This document shows positions 16,211-24,475 of a stretch of 64,000 nt of DNA, piece after piece; the first letter of the stretch is position 1; each line of letters begins with the position of its first letter. Location: positions 310,001 through 374,000 of the forward strand of contig CAWHVQ010000021.1 in assembly GCA_963832895.1 (NCBI GenBank), read 5' to 3'. Origin of the DNA: JAMXLO01 sp963832895. GTDB lineage: Bacteria > Pseudomonadota > Alphaproteobacteria > Acetobacterales > Acetobacteraceae. The position numbers were made by a program, and so were the translations under genes. Under the pieces are notes generated by a model. The model was given only the letters and a program-made list of their open reading frames with translations, was not told where the DNA came from and did not search any database.

Positions 16211-16777
16211 TCAGCCCTTGGCGCGCTCCACGTAGCTGCCGTCCTCGGTCTTCACCACGATGCGCTCACCCGCCTCGACGAACGGCGGCACCGAGGTCTT
16301 CACGCCATTGGACAGCTTTGCCGGCTTGTACGAGGAGGAGGCGGTCTGGCCCTTCACCACAGGGTCGGCCTCGACGACATCAAGCACGACGGTGGGGGGC
16401 AGGTGGATGCCGACCGGATCGCCTTCCACCAGATCGACCGTCACGTGCATGTTGTCCTGCAGGAATGGCGCGGCATCGCCCAGCAGGTCGCGGGGGATGT
16501 GGGCCTCCTCGTAGCTCTCGGTATCCATCAGCACGAGATTGGCGCCGTCGGTGTAGGAGTAGGTGAACTCCTTCTCCTCGGTCATCAGGCGTTCCACCGT
16601 ATCGGCAGTGCGCCAGCGCTCGTTGGTCTTGTTGCCGGACTTCAGGTCCCGCATTTCCACCTGAATGAAGGCACCGCCCTTGCCAGGGGTGATGATCTGC
16701 TGCTTGAGCACGGTCCAGCGACGACCATCGTGCTCGATGACCTGTCCGGCGCGGATCAGGTTCGCCTGCTGCTTCAT
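16211..16777 (-). CDS. efp: Elongation factor P
   Basis: A 188-residue EF-P with the usual three beta-barrel domains. The modifiable lysine lies at the tip of domain I in TPGKGGAF (Lys33, equivalent to E. coli Lys34). EF-P enters the E site of stalled ribosomes and relieves pausing at polyproline. The presence of epmB directly upstream and epmA nearby predicts beta-lysylation of Lys33. It lies 39 bases after epmB on the same strand. Confidence 0.97.
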   Translation of the reverse strand: MKQQANLIRAGQVIEHDGRRWTVLKQQIITPGKGGAFIQVEMRDLKSGNKTNERWRTADTVERLMTEEKEFTYSYTDGANLVLMDTESYEEAHIPRDLLGDAAPFLQDNMHVTVDLVEGDPVGIHLPPTVVLDVVEADPVVKGQTASSSYKPAKLSNGVKTSVPPFVEAGERIVVKTEDGSYVERAKG

Positions 16778-16816
16778 CGGAATACTCTTTTTCGGACTGG
16801 GATCGGGTTGGCGCTT

Positions 16817-17896
16817 CTAAACCGGCGTGGCAGGTGCGGGCAAGTTCCGGCCGCCGCTCGTGCGGTCCGCCGGGGATTGCCCGATGTCGCCAGGCAGCTT
16901 GTGACGGACGCCGGATGGATCGCGCACATGATCATCGCGATCCAGGTAAAGCGGCCCGATCGGCACCTTCCCGTGCCCGCCGGGAATGTCCAGCACGTAG
17001 GTCGGCCACGCCAGTCCGGTGACCCGGCCGCGCAGTTGGGCGAGTAACTGCCGGCCCTCCTCGATCGGCACATGAAAGCGTGAGGTGCCCGGAGCGGGGT
17101 CGAGCTGGTGCAGGTAGTAGGGCTTCACGCGCGCGGCCAGCATCGCCCGGAACAGCCCCTCCAACACCGCTGCATCATCGTTCACGCCGCGCAGCAGGAC
17201 CGATTGACCAAGCACCGGAATTCCGCGCGCCTGGACCAGACGAATTGCGGTGCGCGCTTCAGAGGTGAATTCGCGTGCATGGTTGGCGTGCAGGACGATC
17301 CACATCGACTTCGGCGTGTCCAGCGCGTCAGCCATCGCCTCGGTGACCTGCTCCGGATCGGCCACCGGCACGCGCGTGTGGATGCGCAGGATCTCGATAT
17401 GCGCAATCGCCGACAGTGCCTGCACGATCGAGGCAAGCCGGCGCGGCGAGAGCATGAACGGATCGCCGCCCGTCAGGATAACCTCGCGGATCGCCGGACG
17501 TGCGGCGAACCAGTCATACGCCGCCCGCAGTTCGGCCTCGGTCAGCAATCCTCCGCCGGCACCGACATGCTCGCGACGGAAGCAGAACCGGCAATAGACC
17601 GGACAGATCAACAGCGGCTTCAGCAGCGCGCGATCCGGGTAGCGGTGAACCACGCCCTTGATCGGCGACAGCGCGTCATCCGCGATCGGATCGGCGCGCT
17701 CGTGCGGCGCGGTTTCCAGCTCCGCGCGATCAGGGATGAATTGCCGCCCGATCGGGTCGCCGCGCTCCCGGATGAGGCTCGCCATCGCCGGCGTGATGGC
17801 CACTGCGTAGCGGTGCTCGACCGTCGCGATTGCATCGCGCAAGCCCGGTGGGATCAGCCCGGCTTCGACAAGCTCGTCAGCACTGCGCAGCGTCAT
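16817..17896 (-). CDS. epmB: EF-P beta-lysylation protein EpmB (lysine 2,3-aminomutase)
   Basis: A 359-residue radical SAM enzyme. The CxxxCxxC cluster motif is at Cys98, Cys102 and Cys105 in CPVYCRFCFRRE, and LTGGDPFMLS follows near residue 140. It converts (S)-alpha-lysine to (R)-beta-lysine, which EpmA attaches to EF-P. Fermentative lysine aminomutases are longer, and the efp/epmA context settles the role. It follows the SGNH hydrolase gene by 56 bases and precedes efp. Confidence 0.95.
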   Translation of the reverse strand: MTLRSADELVEAGLIPPGLRDAIATVEHRYAVAITPAMASLIRERGDPIGRQFIPDRAELETAPHERADPIADDALSPIKGVVHRYPDRALLKPLLICPVYCRFCFRREHVGAGGGLLTEAELRAAYDWFAARPAIREVILTGGDPFMLSPRRLASIVQALSAIAHIEILRIHTRVPVADPEQVTEAMADALDTPKSMWIVLHANHAREFTSEARTAIRLVQARGIPVLGQSVLLRGVNDDAAVLEGLFRAMLAARVKPYYLHQLDPAPGTSRFHVPIEEGRQLLAQLRGRVTGLAWPTYVLDIPGGHGKVPIGPLYLDRDDHVRDPSGVRHKLPGDIGQSPADRTSGGRNLPAPATPV

Positions 17897-17952
17897 CGCC
17901 CGGAGATAGGCTGATAGGACATGGATCGCCAGTCAGGCGCGACCCGCTCGGC

Positions 17953-19248
17953 TCAGACTGCCGCCGTCCCGCCGCCGCGGAACACGCCGAACGCGCCCAG
18001 CAGGCTCAGTTCGGCCTGTGCAACCAGCAGAGGGAGGCCATGCACGTTGTTCAGCAGCGTGTCGGCGGCATACGCTGCCGCCTTGTCGGTCTGGACCGAG
18101 CCGCGCCCAAGTGCGCCAAGCACCACGTCCGCGATGGTGGCGTATCCGGGTATCGTCGGATGCATGTTGTCGAGACCGGCGAACCCGCCATAATAGTCGA
18201 AAGGGATTGCGGTGATCGGCTTGTTGTTGAGCGACTTTCCGGTGCCCGGGATTGCCAGCCCCCGATCCATAAAGTGCTTGCCGTCGAACGGCGGACTGGC
18301 CGCATAGATGTCGGCAAATGCGACGCGCTTGCCGAGTGCAGTCTTGAGCATCTGCTCTGACCGCGCGTTGACATCGGCGATGAGAGCGTCGAATTCCTGG
18401 AGCTGCGTGCCGGTGATCGGCGTCCCCGTGCTGCCGATGCGCGGCCCATACTCGAAATAATATTCGTCACCCGGAAAGTCATTCTCGCGCTCGGGGCTTG
18501 GCATCATATTGGGAATGAACCGCGGACGGATCAGGCCGTTGAAGACGATGCGCTCGACCCGCGCCGGCAACGCCTTCAGCCGGTCGGCAACAGGCTCAAG
18601 CAACTCAGGGATATTCGCCACGCGTGCCAGCGTCTCGTTGCTGAAATCACCCGCGAACCCCGCCATGAACAGCCCTTCGTTGCTGCCGATATTGATCAGC
18701 AATATCTGCGGCTGACGGTCCGCAACCTGGTCGAGCTGGGTCTTCCCACGCTGCTCATCCCTGTGCCGCGGGTTCAGCATGTAGCAGTTGTTCAATGCGA
18801 ACCACAGATCGCCGATCGTTGTGGCAAGTTCCGTGATCGACAGATCAGGACCGGCAAGTTTGGCACTCAGGTCACGCACCTGGTCGATATACGTCCCGTA
18901 AGTGTCCTGGAACAGCGAGGCGATCTGCGCGCCGCCGATGGCGACATTGTCGAAGGCTTCGTGTTGCGACCACGGCTGATCGAGTGGCCATGCTTTCAGG
19001 TTGTCGATGCAGACGTCACGCAGGTGCTCGACCAGATGCAGCAAGCCGCCGCGGCGCAGCTCTGCCTCGAGGTCGAACAAAAGCGGTTGCCGCAGGTCGG
19101 GAACCGTCATCGACATCCCGATCGCGTCGGCCACCTGTTTTGGGGTCGAGTGGTTCACCATGGCGGGAAGGAAGCTGATCGAGCGAATGCCCTGGTACAT
19201 CGAGTCACCGATGGCCATGATGTCCGGCTGATCGTTATAGGTGGTCAT
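17953..19248 (-). CDS. SGNH/GDSL-type hydrolase
   Basis: A 431-residue cytoplasmic-looking protein with the SGNH hydrolase blocks. AIGDSMYQGI near the N-terminus carries the nucleophile Ser16, INIGSNEG is near the middle, and DNMHPTIPGY near residue 370 provides the Asp and His. It should be an esterase or lipase-like enzyme of unknown substrate. ATG 19248 is chosen because GGGGAAA lies just upstream and the longer frame adds a poorly conserved basic tail. It is transcribed towards epmB and may be the first gene of that operon. The protein is larger than most GDSL hydrolases. Confidence 0.75.
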   Translation of the reverse strand: MTTYNDQPDIMAIGDSMYQGIRSISFLPAMVNHSTPKQVADAIGMSMTVPDLRQPLLFDLEAELRRGGLLHLVEHLRDVCIDNLKAWPLDQPWSQHEAFDNVAIGGAQIASLFQDTYGTYIDQVRDLSAKLAGPDLSITELATTIGDLWFALNNCYMLNPRHRDEQRGKTQLDQVADRQPQILLINIGSNEGLFMAGFAGDFSNETLARVANIPELLEPVADRLKALPARVERIVFNGLIRPRFIPNMMPSPERENDFPGDEYYFEYGPRIGSTGTPITGTQLQEFDALIADVNARSEQMLKTALGKRVAFADIYAASPPFDGKHFMDRGLAIPGTGKSLNNKPITAIPFDYYGGFAGLDNMHPTIPGYATIADVVLGALGRGSVQTDKAAAYAADTLLNNVHGLPLLVAQAELSLLGAFGVFRGGGTAAV

Positions 19249-19341
19249 TTGGTTTCCCCTTCCCGTCGCGGAGCTCCGCTGAAACACGAATGGCCGGCAC
19301 GAGGCCGGCCATTCGCGCATCAGGGATCAGCCATCGCGACG

Positions 19342-19515
19342 TTAGTAGTGCCAGTACCCGCCGCCGCCGAACAGCAGAATCAGGACGACGATCAGCAGCA
19401 CCAAGCCGAGGCCGCCACCGTAATGAGCGCCACCATAGTAGCCGGAGCGGTATCCATAGTAGCCACCGCCGCCGAATAGAAACAGGACGATCAGGATCAG
19501 TAGTATCAGGCCCAT
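19342..19515 (-). CDS. 57-residue Gly/Tyr-rich membrane protein with internal duplication
   Basis: A very small protein. It consists of two similar halves, each a hydrophobic Leu/Ile/Val stretch ending FGGGGY (residues 14-19 and 49-54), joined by a Gly/Tyr-rich linker. It resembles the short DUF3309-type membrane proteins common in Proteobacteria, though I cannot confirm the family. AAGGCGGG precedes the ATG at a good distance. It lies between the divergent epmA and SGNH genes and is transcribed with the latter's strand. Confidence 0.7.
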   Translation of the reverse strand: MGLILLILIVLFLFGGGGYYGYRSGYYGGAHYGGGLGLVLLIVVLILLFGGGGYWHY

Positions 19516-19628
19516 GTTACCCGCCTTTCATTTCGTGCGGCGGTTTAGATTGGTGTCAAGCAGGGTCGCCGTGTGGCCCAATTGCGGCAAAGGAGCGGCC
19601 AGTGGCGTTCCGGAGTAACATCGGCGAC

Positions 19629-20648
19629 ATGTCCCTCCCTTCATGGCACCCCGAGACTCTGGCCGCGCGCATGCCGTTCCTGCGTCGTCGGTCCTTGCTG
19701 GGCCAGGCTACGCGCGCATTCTTCGCCGGCCGAGGCTACACCGAGGTGGAGACGCCTTACGCCGTTCCCACCCCCGGGGAGGAGGTGCATCTGCGCGCGT
19801 TCCGCACTGAACGCGAATTTTCTGGTGGCGGCAGCGAGCCGCTTTGGCTGCACACCAGCCCGGAGTTCGCCATGAAGAAGCTCCTTGTCGCAGGAGCTGG
19901 ACCGATCTTTCAGCTCGCGCGGGTATGGCGAAACGCCGAGGGCAGTGATCTCCACGCGTCAGAGTTCACCATGCTGGAATGGTACCATCCGGGTGCAGGC
20001 ATCGCTTCACTGATCGAGGAGACCACGGCCTATCTGCGCGCCGTGCTGCCGCCAGTCGTTGCGTACCGCGGCGTCATCACGGATCTCTCGCGTGTTGAGC
20101 GCCTCACGGTCGCCGAGGCCTTCGCACGCTATGTCGGCGCCGATGTGCTGGCCACCGCCGAGGATGCGCCGGCGCTCGCAGCCGCCGCGGGGACGGCTCT
20201 GCGCCCGAACGAAAGCTGGGAGGATCTGTTCTTCCGGCTCCTTCTCGAGCGGGTCGAGCCGCAACTCGGCCGCGCACATCCCACCTTCCTGACCCACTGG
20301 CCTGCCGCTCAGGCCGCGTTGGCGCGCCGCGATCCGACTGATCCCCGCGTCGCCGAGCGGTTCGAGCTGTTTGTCTGCGGCATCGAACTGGCCAACGCCT
20401 TCGTCGAACTCACTGATGCCGAGGAACAGCGTGCCCGATTCGTGGCTGATCGGGCGAGGCGGCACGGGGCAACCGGCCCGGATTGGCCGCTCGATGAGGA
20501 CTTCCTGGCCGCGCTTGCCTTCGGCATGCCACCATCCGCCGGAATCGCACTCGGTTTCGATCGTCTCGCGATGATCGCTGCCGGGGCGCAAAATATCGAT
20601 CAGGTGCGGTGGATCCTTCACGGTTCTGCAACCATTTCCGGCGCATGA
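19629..20648 (+). CDS. epmA: EF-P lysine ligase EpmA (GenX/PoxA)
   Basis: A 339-residue class II lysyl-tRNA-synthetase-like enzyme without an anticodon-binding domain. Motif 2 is visible as RVWRNAEG...ASEFTMLEWY and motif 3 as GIALGFDRLAMI near the C-terminus. It activates beta-lysine with ATP and attaches it to Lys33 of EF-P. ATG 19629 is preferred; a GTG about 30 bases upstream is an alternative. It is divergent from the epmB-efp block, so all parts needed for EF-P lysylation are within 5 kb. No hydroxylase gene (epmC) is seen. Confidence 0.95.
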   Translation: MSLPSWHPETLAARMPFLRRRSLLGQATRAFFAGRGYTEVETPYAVPTPGEEVHLRAFRTEREFSGGGSEPLWLHTSPEFAMKKLLVAGAGPIFQLARVWRNAEGSDLHASEFTMLEWYHPGAGIASLIEETTAYLRAVLPPVVAYRGVITDLSRVERLTVAEAFARYVGADVLATAEDAPALAAAAGTALRPNESWEDLFFRLLLERVEPQLGRAHPTFLTHWPAAQAALARRDPTDPRVAERFELFVCGIELANAFVELTDAEEQRARFVADRARRHGATGPDWPLDEDFLAALAFGMPPSAGIALGFDRLAMIAAGAQNIDQVRWILHGSATISGA

Positions 20649-20677
20649 CTTGCGGTCCACTGCAAGGGAGGCCGCCG

Positions 20678-20842
20678 ATGTATCCGGTTGCCGATGACTT
20701 CGCCGCGATCGCGCAACGGCTAAAGGAGATTCAGGCGGAGGTCGCTGAAGAACGCGCCGTCGTTGACGCGCGGACCCAAACCGAGGACGAGCGTCAGCCT
20801 GAATCGCGCTACATGTACGACGACACTAGTACCTGCGGCTGA
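20678..20842 (+). CDS. Small acidic protein, unknown
   Basis: A 54-residue protein with a strong ribosome binding site (AAGGGAGG, 7-8 bases before ATG 20678). It is a charged helix followed by a polar tail ending MYDDTSTCG. It begins 30 bases after epmA and may share its transcript. I do not recognise it. Confidence 0.55.
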   Translation: MYPVADDFAAIAQRLKEIQAEVAEERAVVDARTQTEDERQPESRYMYDDTSTCG

Positions 20843-20925
20843 AAAACAGATACAGTCTGGTTGCCGGTCCAAGCACACACAGCGGCATTGTATTCGCAGT
20901 GTGTGCCTGGATCAGGTACGTAGCC

Positions 20926-21804
20926 TTAGGAATGCGCCACTGCTACCGGCAGGTCGCCTGCGGCCCAGTGCGTCGTTACGGCGACACTGGTCGCTGACGT
21001 CGGCGCAGCGTAAAGTTCATGCGTCCCCTTGGCAAAGCCGATCTGCGCCACGTACTGGCCGGCGGCATTGAGCAGGTCGAGGACGTCAGTCTTGGTATGC
21101 CAGATTTCTGAGACCACGTCCGGTGATCCGCCCGATGGCGGCTGACTGTTGATGTTCACGGTAGCGTTGTCGCCCATACGAATCTGGCCAACAAAGGACA
21201 TGGGAGCGTCGATGCTGAGGATGTTGAGCGTACCGCCCTTGGTCAGGTCGAAATGGACCGTGTCAGTCACACTTGGATTGCTGCCCATCACCAGACCACC
21301 GGTCTGTCGAACATCGATGGTAGCACTCGGCGCCGTCGTCTTCACCGTGCCATCTCCGGTAAGGTGGGCGTCGGTGAAATCGGCAGTTGAGTTATCGCCT
21401 ACTGAAAGACTGCCGTTCAACGTGACCAAGGACCCGTGATACCTGCCACCGAGCGTGATAAGACTGCCACCATCTGAGATGACGCTTCGACCATCCAACG
21501 TGAAGCCGATGTTGGAGTCGGTCCACAGAGTTCCGTCTGAGACCTGTAAGCCATGTTGAATGGTGACTGGTGCCTCGAGCGTGTCCAGAAAGCCGTAGTT
21601 CGGCGTCGTATCTGTCCCTGACACCTCAACCTTGCCCACCGTATATGTGGCAATTGGCGGTGTGGTGTCGGCGTTGGCAATGATTGTCGGGGTTGCCGGA
21701 TTGGGATAAGGGACAGTGCCCGCCAACCGGATGATCGGGTTATTCGGCAGTTGCGACGTACTGAGGTTCTGTATCCCAGTCGTGTAGGTGACGGTCCTGG
21801 ACAT
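20926..21804 (-). CDS. Beta-helix-like repeat protein, probably surface or secreted
   Basis: A 292-residue Thr/Ser/Gly/Asp-rich protein with low Lys and almost no Cys. From about residue 75 to 230 it shows short recurring beta-strand units of the kind LNGSLSVGDNST and GGTLNILSIDAP, as in right-handed beta-helix adhesins and autotransporter passengers. There is no signal peptide, so export by a type I or other system would be needed if it is extracellular. The start at 21804 is chosen because AGAGGGAAG lies just upstream. It stands alone with gaps on both sides. Function unknown. Confidence 0.6.
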   Translation of the reverse strand: MSRTVTYTTGIQNLSTSQLPNNPIIRLAGTVPYPNPATPTIIANADTTPPIATYTVGKVEVSGTDTTPNYGFLDTLEAPVTIQHGLQVSDGTLWTDSNIGFTLDGRSVISDGGSLITLGGRYHGSLVTLNGSLSVGDNSTADFTDAHLTGDGTVKTTAPSATIDVRQTGGLVMGSNPSVTDTVHFDLTKGGTLNILSIDAPMSFVGQIRMGDNATVNINSQPPSGGSPDVVSEIWHTKTDVLDLLNAAGQYVAQIGFAKGTHELYAAPTSATSVAVTTHWAAGDLPVAVAHS

Positions 21805-22229
21805 GGAATGTCTTCCCTCTTTATTATCTTGCGTCGGCGTCGTTGTTGCCACCGCCGACTCACGTTCTGTTTGTCATGGAAGTCCCTTCCTGTTTCTTAA
21901 CGGAGCCCGCTCGCAGGGTGACAATCAGCCAAGCTTGCGCGCGATGACATTGCAGTACGCGCCAACTGGCGATGATCGGCTGTGAAGCAGGTCACAGATA
22001 TGCGGGTTTTCCCTCCCTGACCGTGACACTTAACTTGCCAGAGTCTTGGTTCGCCTCTTGGTCGCCAGGGTAGGCAGCGCGACGGGCAAAGAACGTGTTC
22101 CGATTCAAACGCAGTGTAGGGACACTGCCATTCGACCTCTGCCGGTAGCCGCTAACTGGATGCGCCGGTCGGCGGCGATGATCGCGCGCCGGCCAACCCC
22201 TCGCGGCCAACCGATACCAAGTCCACGGC

Positions 22230-22259
22230 ACAAAAGCCCCCCAGAGAGGGACTGGGGCG
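22230..22259 (-). terminator. Possible minus-strand terminator
   Basis: Read on the minus strand, GCCCCAG pairs with CTGGGGGGC and is followed by TTTTG. No minus-strand gene ends close by, so it could serve an unannotated small RNA or be accidental. Confidence 0.3.
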
Positions 22260-22299
22260 ACAACGACCGGCTGTCGTGGATGCCCTTACGATCGTGAAA

Positions 22300-22326
22300 C
22301 GATAATGCAACGTTATCGCTATAACG
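22300..22326. promoter_or_regulatory. Overlapping dyads upstream of the Flp pilin gene
   Basis: CGATAA (22300-22305) pairs with TTATCG (22313-22318), and CGTTAT (22311-22316) pairs with ATAACG (22321-22326). The two perfect 6-base dyads overlap and lie about 30 bases before the pilin ATG, where an operator for a dimeric regulator would be expected. Confidence 0.4.
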
Positions 22327-22356
22327 ATGCAACTACGCAACAATAGGAATCGACTG

Positions 22357-22530
22357 ATGTTTGCCTATGCTCACTCTCTGCTGGCGCGCCTGGTGGTTGA
22401 CCGCGAGGGCGTCACCGCCATGGAATACGGCGTGATCGCCGCCGGCATCGTTCTCGTGGTCGCCACCGCAGCCGCCACGCTGGGTAGCGACGTTTCGGCG
22501 CTCTTCACTTCGATTGCCGGGATGCTCTGA
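22357..22530 (+). CDS. Flp/Fap-type pilin
   Basis: A 57-residue type IVb (Flp) prepilin. A short leader is followed by EGVTAMEYGVIAAGI, which carries the processing site and the Glu/Tyr pair typical of Flp pilins, and then by a hydrophobic helix. AGGAA lies upstream of ATG 22357. The cleaved product would assemble into a Tad pilus. No cpa/tad secretion genes are in the window, so it is an orphan here and depends on machinery elsewhere. Confidence 0.88.
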   Translation: MFAYAHSLLARLVVDREGVTAMEYGVIAAGIVLVVATAAATLGSDVSALFTSIAGML

Positions 22531-22629
22531 TCCGTAGCAAAGCCGGTACTTGGCGGGGCCAGTCTCGCGGACGAAACCGCCCCCGCCGCGCGTTCACCCC
22601 CTGCGGGCGAGCTGGCAGCGACAATCCGC

Positions 22630-23397
22630 TCAGTGGCGCGCCAGCACCGGGAATTGTAGGCACAAGGCCTCGGCGCCGTTATCGCCCGCCATCACTGTCA
22701 GTGGCCCATCATCCGGCCCGACGAAAACACAGGAATTGGTCGGCAAGAACGCCGCCCCGCCCGCGGCGGCGGAACCAGACAACACGATCCAGAACTGTCC
22801 GCCGCCCTCGCGCGGATCGGGTCCGCTGACGTTTGCGGCCGGCGGGAGGCGGTAACGCCAGCTCGCCATGCCGTCCGGCTTCTGCTCCACGACCGTGGTG
22901 CAGGACAGACCGTCGATCTTTGACAGGCGCTCGGCTGGGGCAACCGGCATTTGCGGCGCGGTCACCTCGCGATGCTGGAAGTTCTGCACCCGCGCGGCAC
23001 GCAGTTGGTCACGCGCAGCCGGCATATAGCGCGCGCCTGAATCCCAGGTGTTGCGCAGAGTGAACCAGGATATGCCTTCGTCGGCTGCCACGATCGGCCC
23101 ATAGGCCGACCACGCGTCGGTATAGTGCACCGCTACGGTGCCAACAGCGTGCGTGCCAAGTCGGCCGCCGCCCTGGACCACGACCTGATACTGGTCAGCC
23201 TCATGGAAGTGCGGCTTCGTTACCGCGTGCGGTTCCTTCTCAACCAGGAACGCCATCGGATACAGCGCGCCCGCTTCCGGCGGTTTCTGGCCCGGCTTCA
23301 GCGTGTTGCGGTTCTCACCGATGAAGGTGGTGACCCAGCCATTGCCCGTCTTGCGCCGCGCTTGCCGCACGACTTCGCTGTTCGCTGTCAGGATCAT
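22630..23397 (-). CDS. Cupin-fold protein
   Basis: A 255-residue protein with a cupin core. KPHFHEADQYQVVVQGGG near residue 62 provides the first metal-binding His pair, and a second cupin-like half lies after about residue 165 (PREGGGQFWIVLSGSA). The metal ligands of the second half look reduced. It is the last gene of a minus-strand run with a MetE-like enzyme, an FMN hydroxy-acid dehydrogenase and an MFS transporter, spaced by 30 bases from the MetE-like gene. It may be a dioxygenase, isomerase or binding protein. Confidence 0.65.
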   Translation of the reverse strand: MILTANSEVVRQARRKTGNGWVTTFIGENRNTLKPGQKPPEAGALYPMAFLVEKEPHAVTKPHFHEADQYQVVVQGGGRLGTHAVGTVAVHYTDAWSAYGPIVAADEGISWFTLRNTWDSGARYMPAARDQLRAARVQNFQHREVTAPQMPVAPAERLSKIDGLSCTTVVEQKPDGMASWRYRLPPAANVSGPDPREGGGQFWIVLSGSAAAGGAAFLPTNSCVFVGPDDGPLTVMAGDNGAEALCLQFPVLARH

Positions 23398-23427
23398 CGT
23401 CTTGCCTCATCCACTGTCCCGCGCAGC

Positions 23428-24450
23428 CTACGCCGCGAACCGCTGCCGCGCCAAGGCCGCGCCGGCGCCGAGCGCCGCCAACTTCGCCTCCGCCACCTCA
23501 CGCCGCATCGGCGCCATGCCGCAGTTGGTGCAGGGAAACAGCCGCTCCGCAGGCACGAACGACAGTGCCTCCGCGATGGTGTCAGCAACCTCCTCGGGCG
23601 TCTCCACGCGATCCGTCGCGACATCGATCACGCCGACCAGCAGGTCCTTTCCGGCGAGCAATCGCATCAATGCCATCGGCACGTGCGAGTTGCGGCACTC
23701 GAGCGAGACCTGATCGATCCGGCTCTTCGCCAGCACGGGGAATATCTCCTCGTATTGGCGCCACTCGGCGCCCAGCGTGCCCTTCCAGTCGATGTTCGCC
23801 TGTATGCCGTACCCATAACAGATGTGCACCGCGGTTTTGCACCGGAGCCCTTCCGCCGCGCGTTCCAGAGCCGCCACGCCCCACTCGCCGACCGCGTCCA
23901 TATAGACGTTGAACGCCGGCTCATCGAACTGGATCACATCGACGCCGTCCGCCTCAAGCGCACGAGCTTCCTCGTTCAGCAGCGCGGCGAATGCCATCGC
24001 CAGCGCCACGCGGTTGCCGTAGTGCGCATCGGCGATCGTATCCACAATCGTCATTGGCCCCGGCAGCGTGAACTTCAGCTTGCGCGAGGTGTGCGTTCGC
24101 GCCAGGCGTGCCTCCACCGCGTGCACACGACCGCGCAGGCGCAATGGGCCGGTCACCGTGGGCACCATCGCCTTGTAGCGGTCGTTGCGGATGCCCATCT
24201 CGACGCGCCGTCCGAAGTCGATGCCGTCCACATTTTCCAGGAAGCCGTGAACGAAGTGCTGCCGCGACTGCTCGCCGTCGCCGACAATGTCGATGGCCGC
24301 ATCCTCCTGCAGCTTGATCGCCAGCAGTGTCGCGTCGCGCTTGGCGGCGGTCAGTTCTTCGCCCGTGAGCTTCCATGGTGGCCAGAGCATGTTCGGCTCG
24401 GCAAGCCAGGATGGTTTGGGTAGGCTGCCGGCGATGCTGGTCTCGAACAT
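23428..24450 (-). CDS. MetE-like (B12-independent methionine synthase family) protein
   Basis: A 340-residue protein matching only the C-terminal catalytic half of cobalamin-independent methionine synthase. It shows the N-terminal TSIAGSLPKP, LPGPMTIVDT in the middle, DEPAF near residue 180, and the zinc-site region HICYGYG and CTNCGM. Full MetE is about 750 residues, so this is one of the short MetE-like methyltransferases whose methyl donor is often unknown. ATG 24450 has AAGGGG six bases upstream and is preferred over 24456. It lies 25 bases after the FMN dehydrogenase gene. Confidence 0.82.
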   Translation of the reverse strand: MFETSIAGSLPKPSWLAEPNMLWPPWKLTGEELTAAKRDATLLAIKLQEDAAIDIVGDGEQSRQHFVHGFLENVDGIDFGRRVEMGIRNDRYKAMVPTVTGPLRLRGRVHAVEARLARTHTSRKLKFTLPGPMTIVDTIADAHYGNRVALAMAFAALLNEEARALEADGVDVIQFDEPAFNVYMDAVGEWGVAALERAAEGLRCKTAVHICYGYGIQANIDWKGTLGAEWRQYEEIFPVLAKSRIDQVSLECRNSHVPMALMRLLAGKDLLVGVIDVATDRVETPEEVADTIAEALSFVPAERLFPCTNCGMAPMRREVAEAKLAALGAGAALARQRFAA

Positions 24451-24475
24451 TGGCATCCCCTTGACAGGAGAACGG

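Larger units (their letters stand above)
21805..22356. other. Intergenic region upstream of the Flp pilin
   Basis: About 550 bases without a gene. The left part would hold the promoter of the minus-strand beta-helix gene. The right part holds a minus-strand terminator-like hairpin (22230-22259) and a pair of overlapping dyads just upstream of the pilin gene. Confidence 0.5.

Noticed and set aside
22060..22260. Possible tRNA on the minus strand (GTTTGAATC-like word)
   Set aside because: No matching acceptor stem, D arm or anticodon arm could be folded around it.
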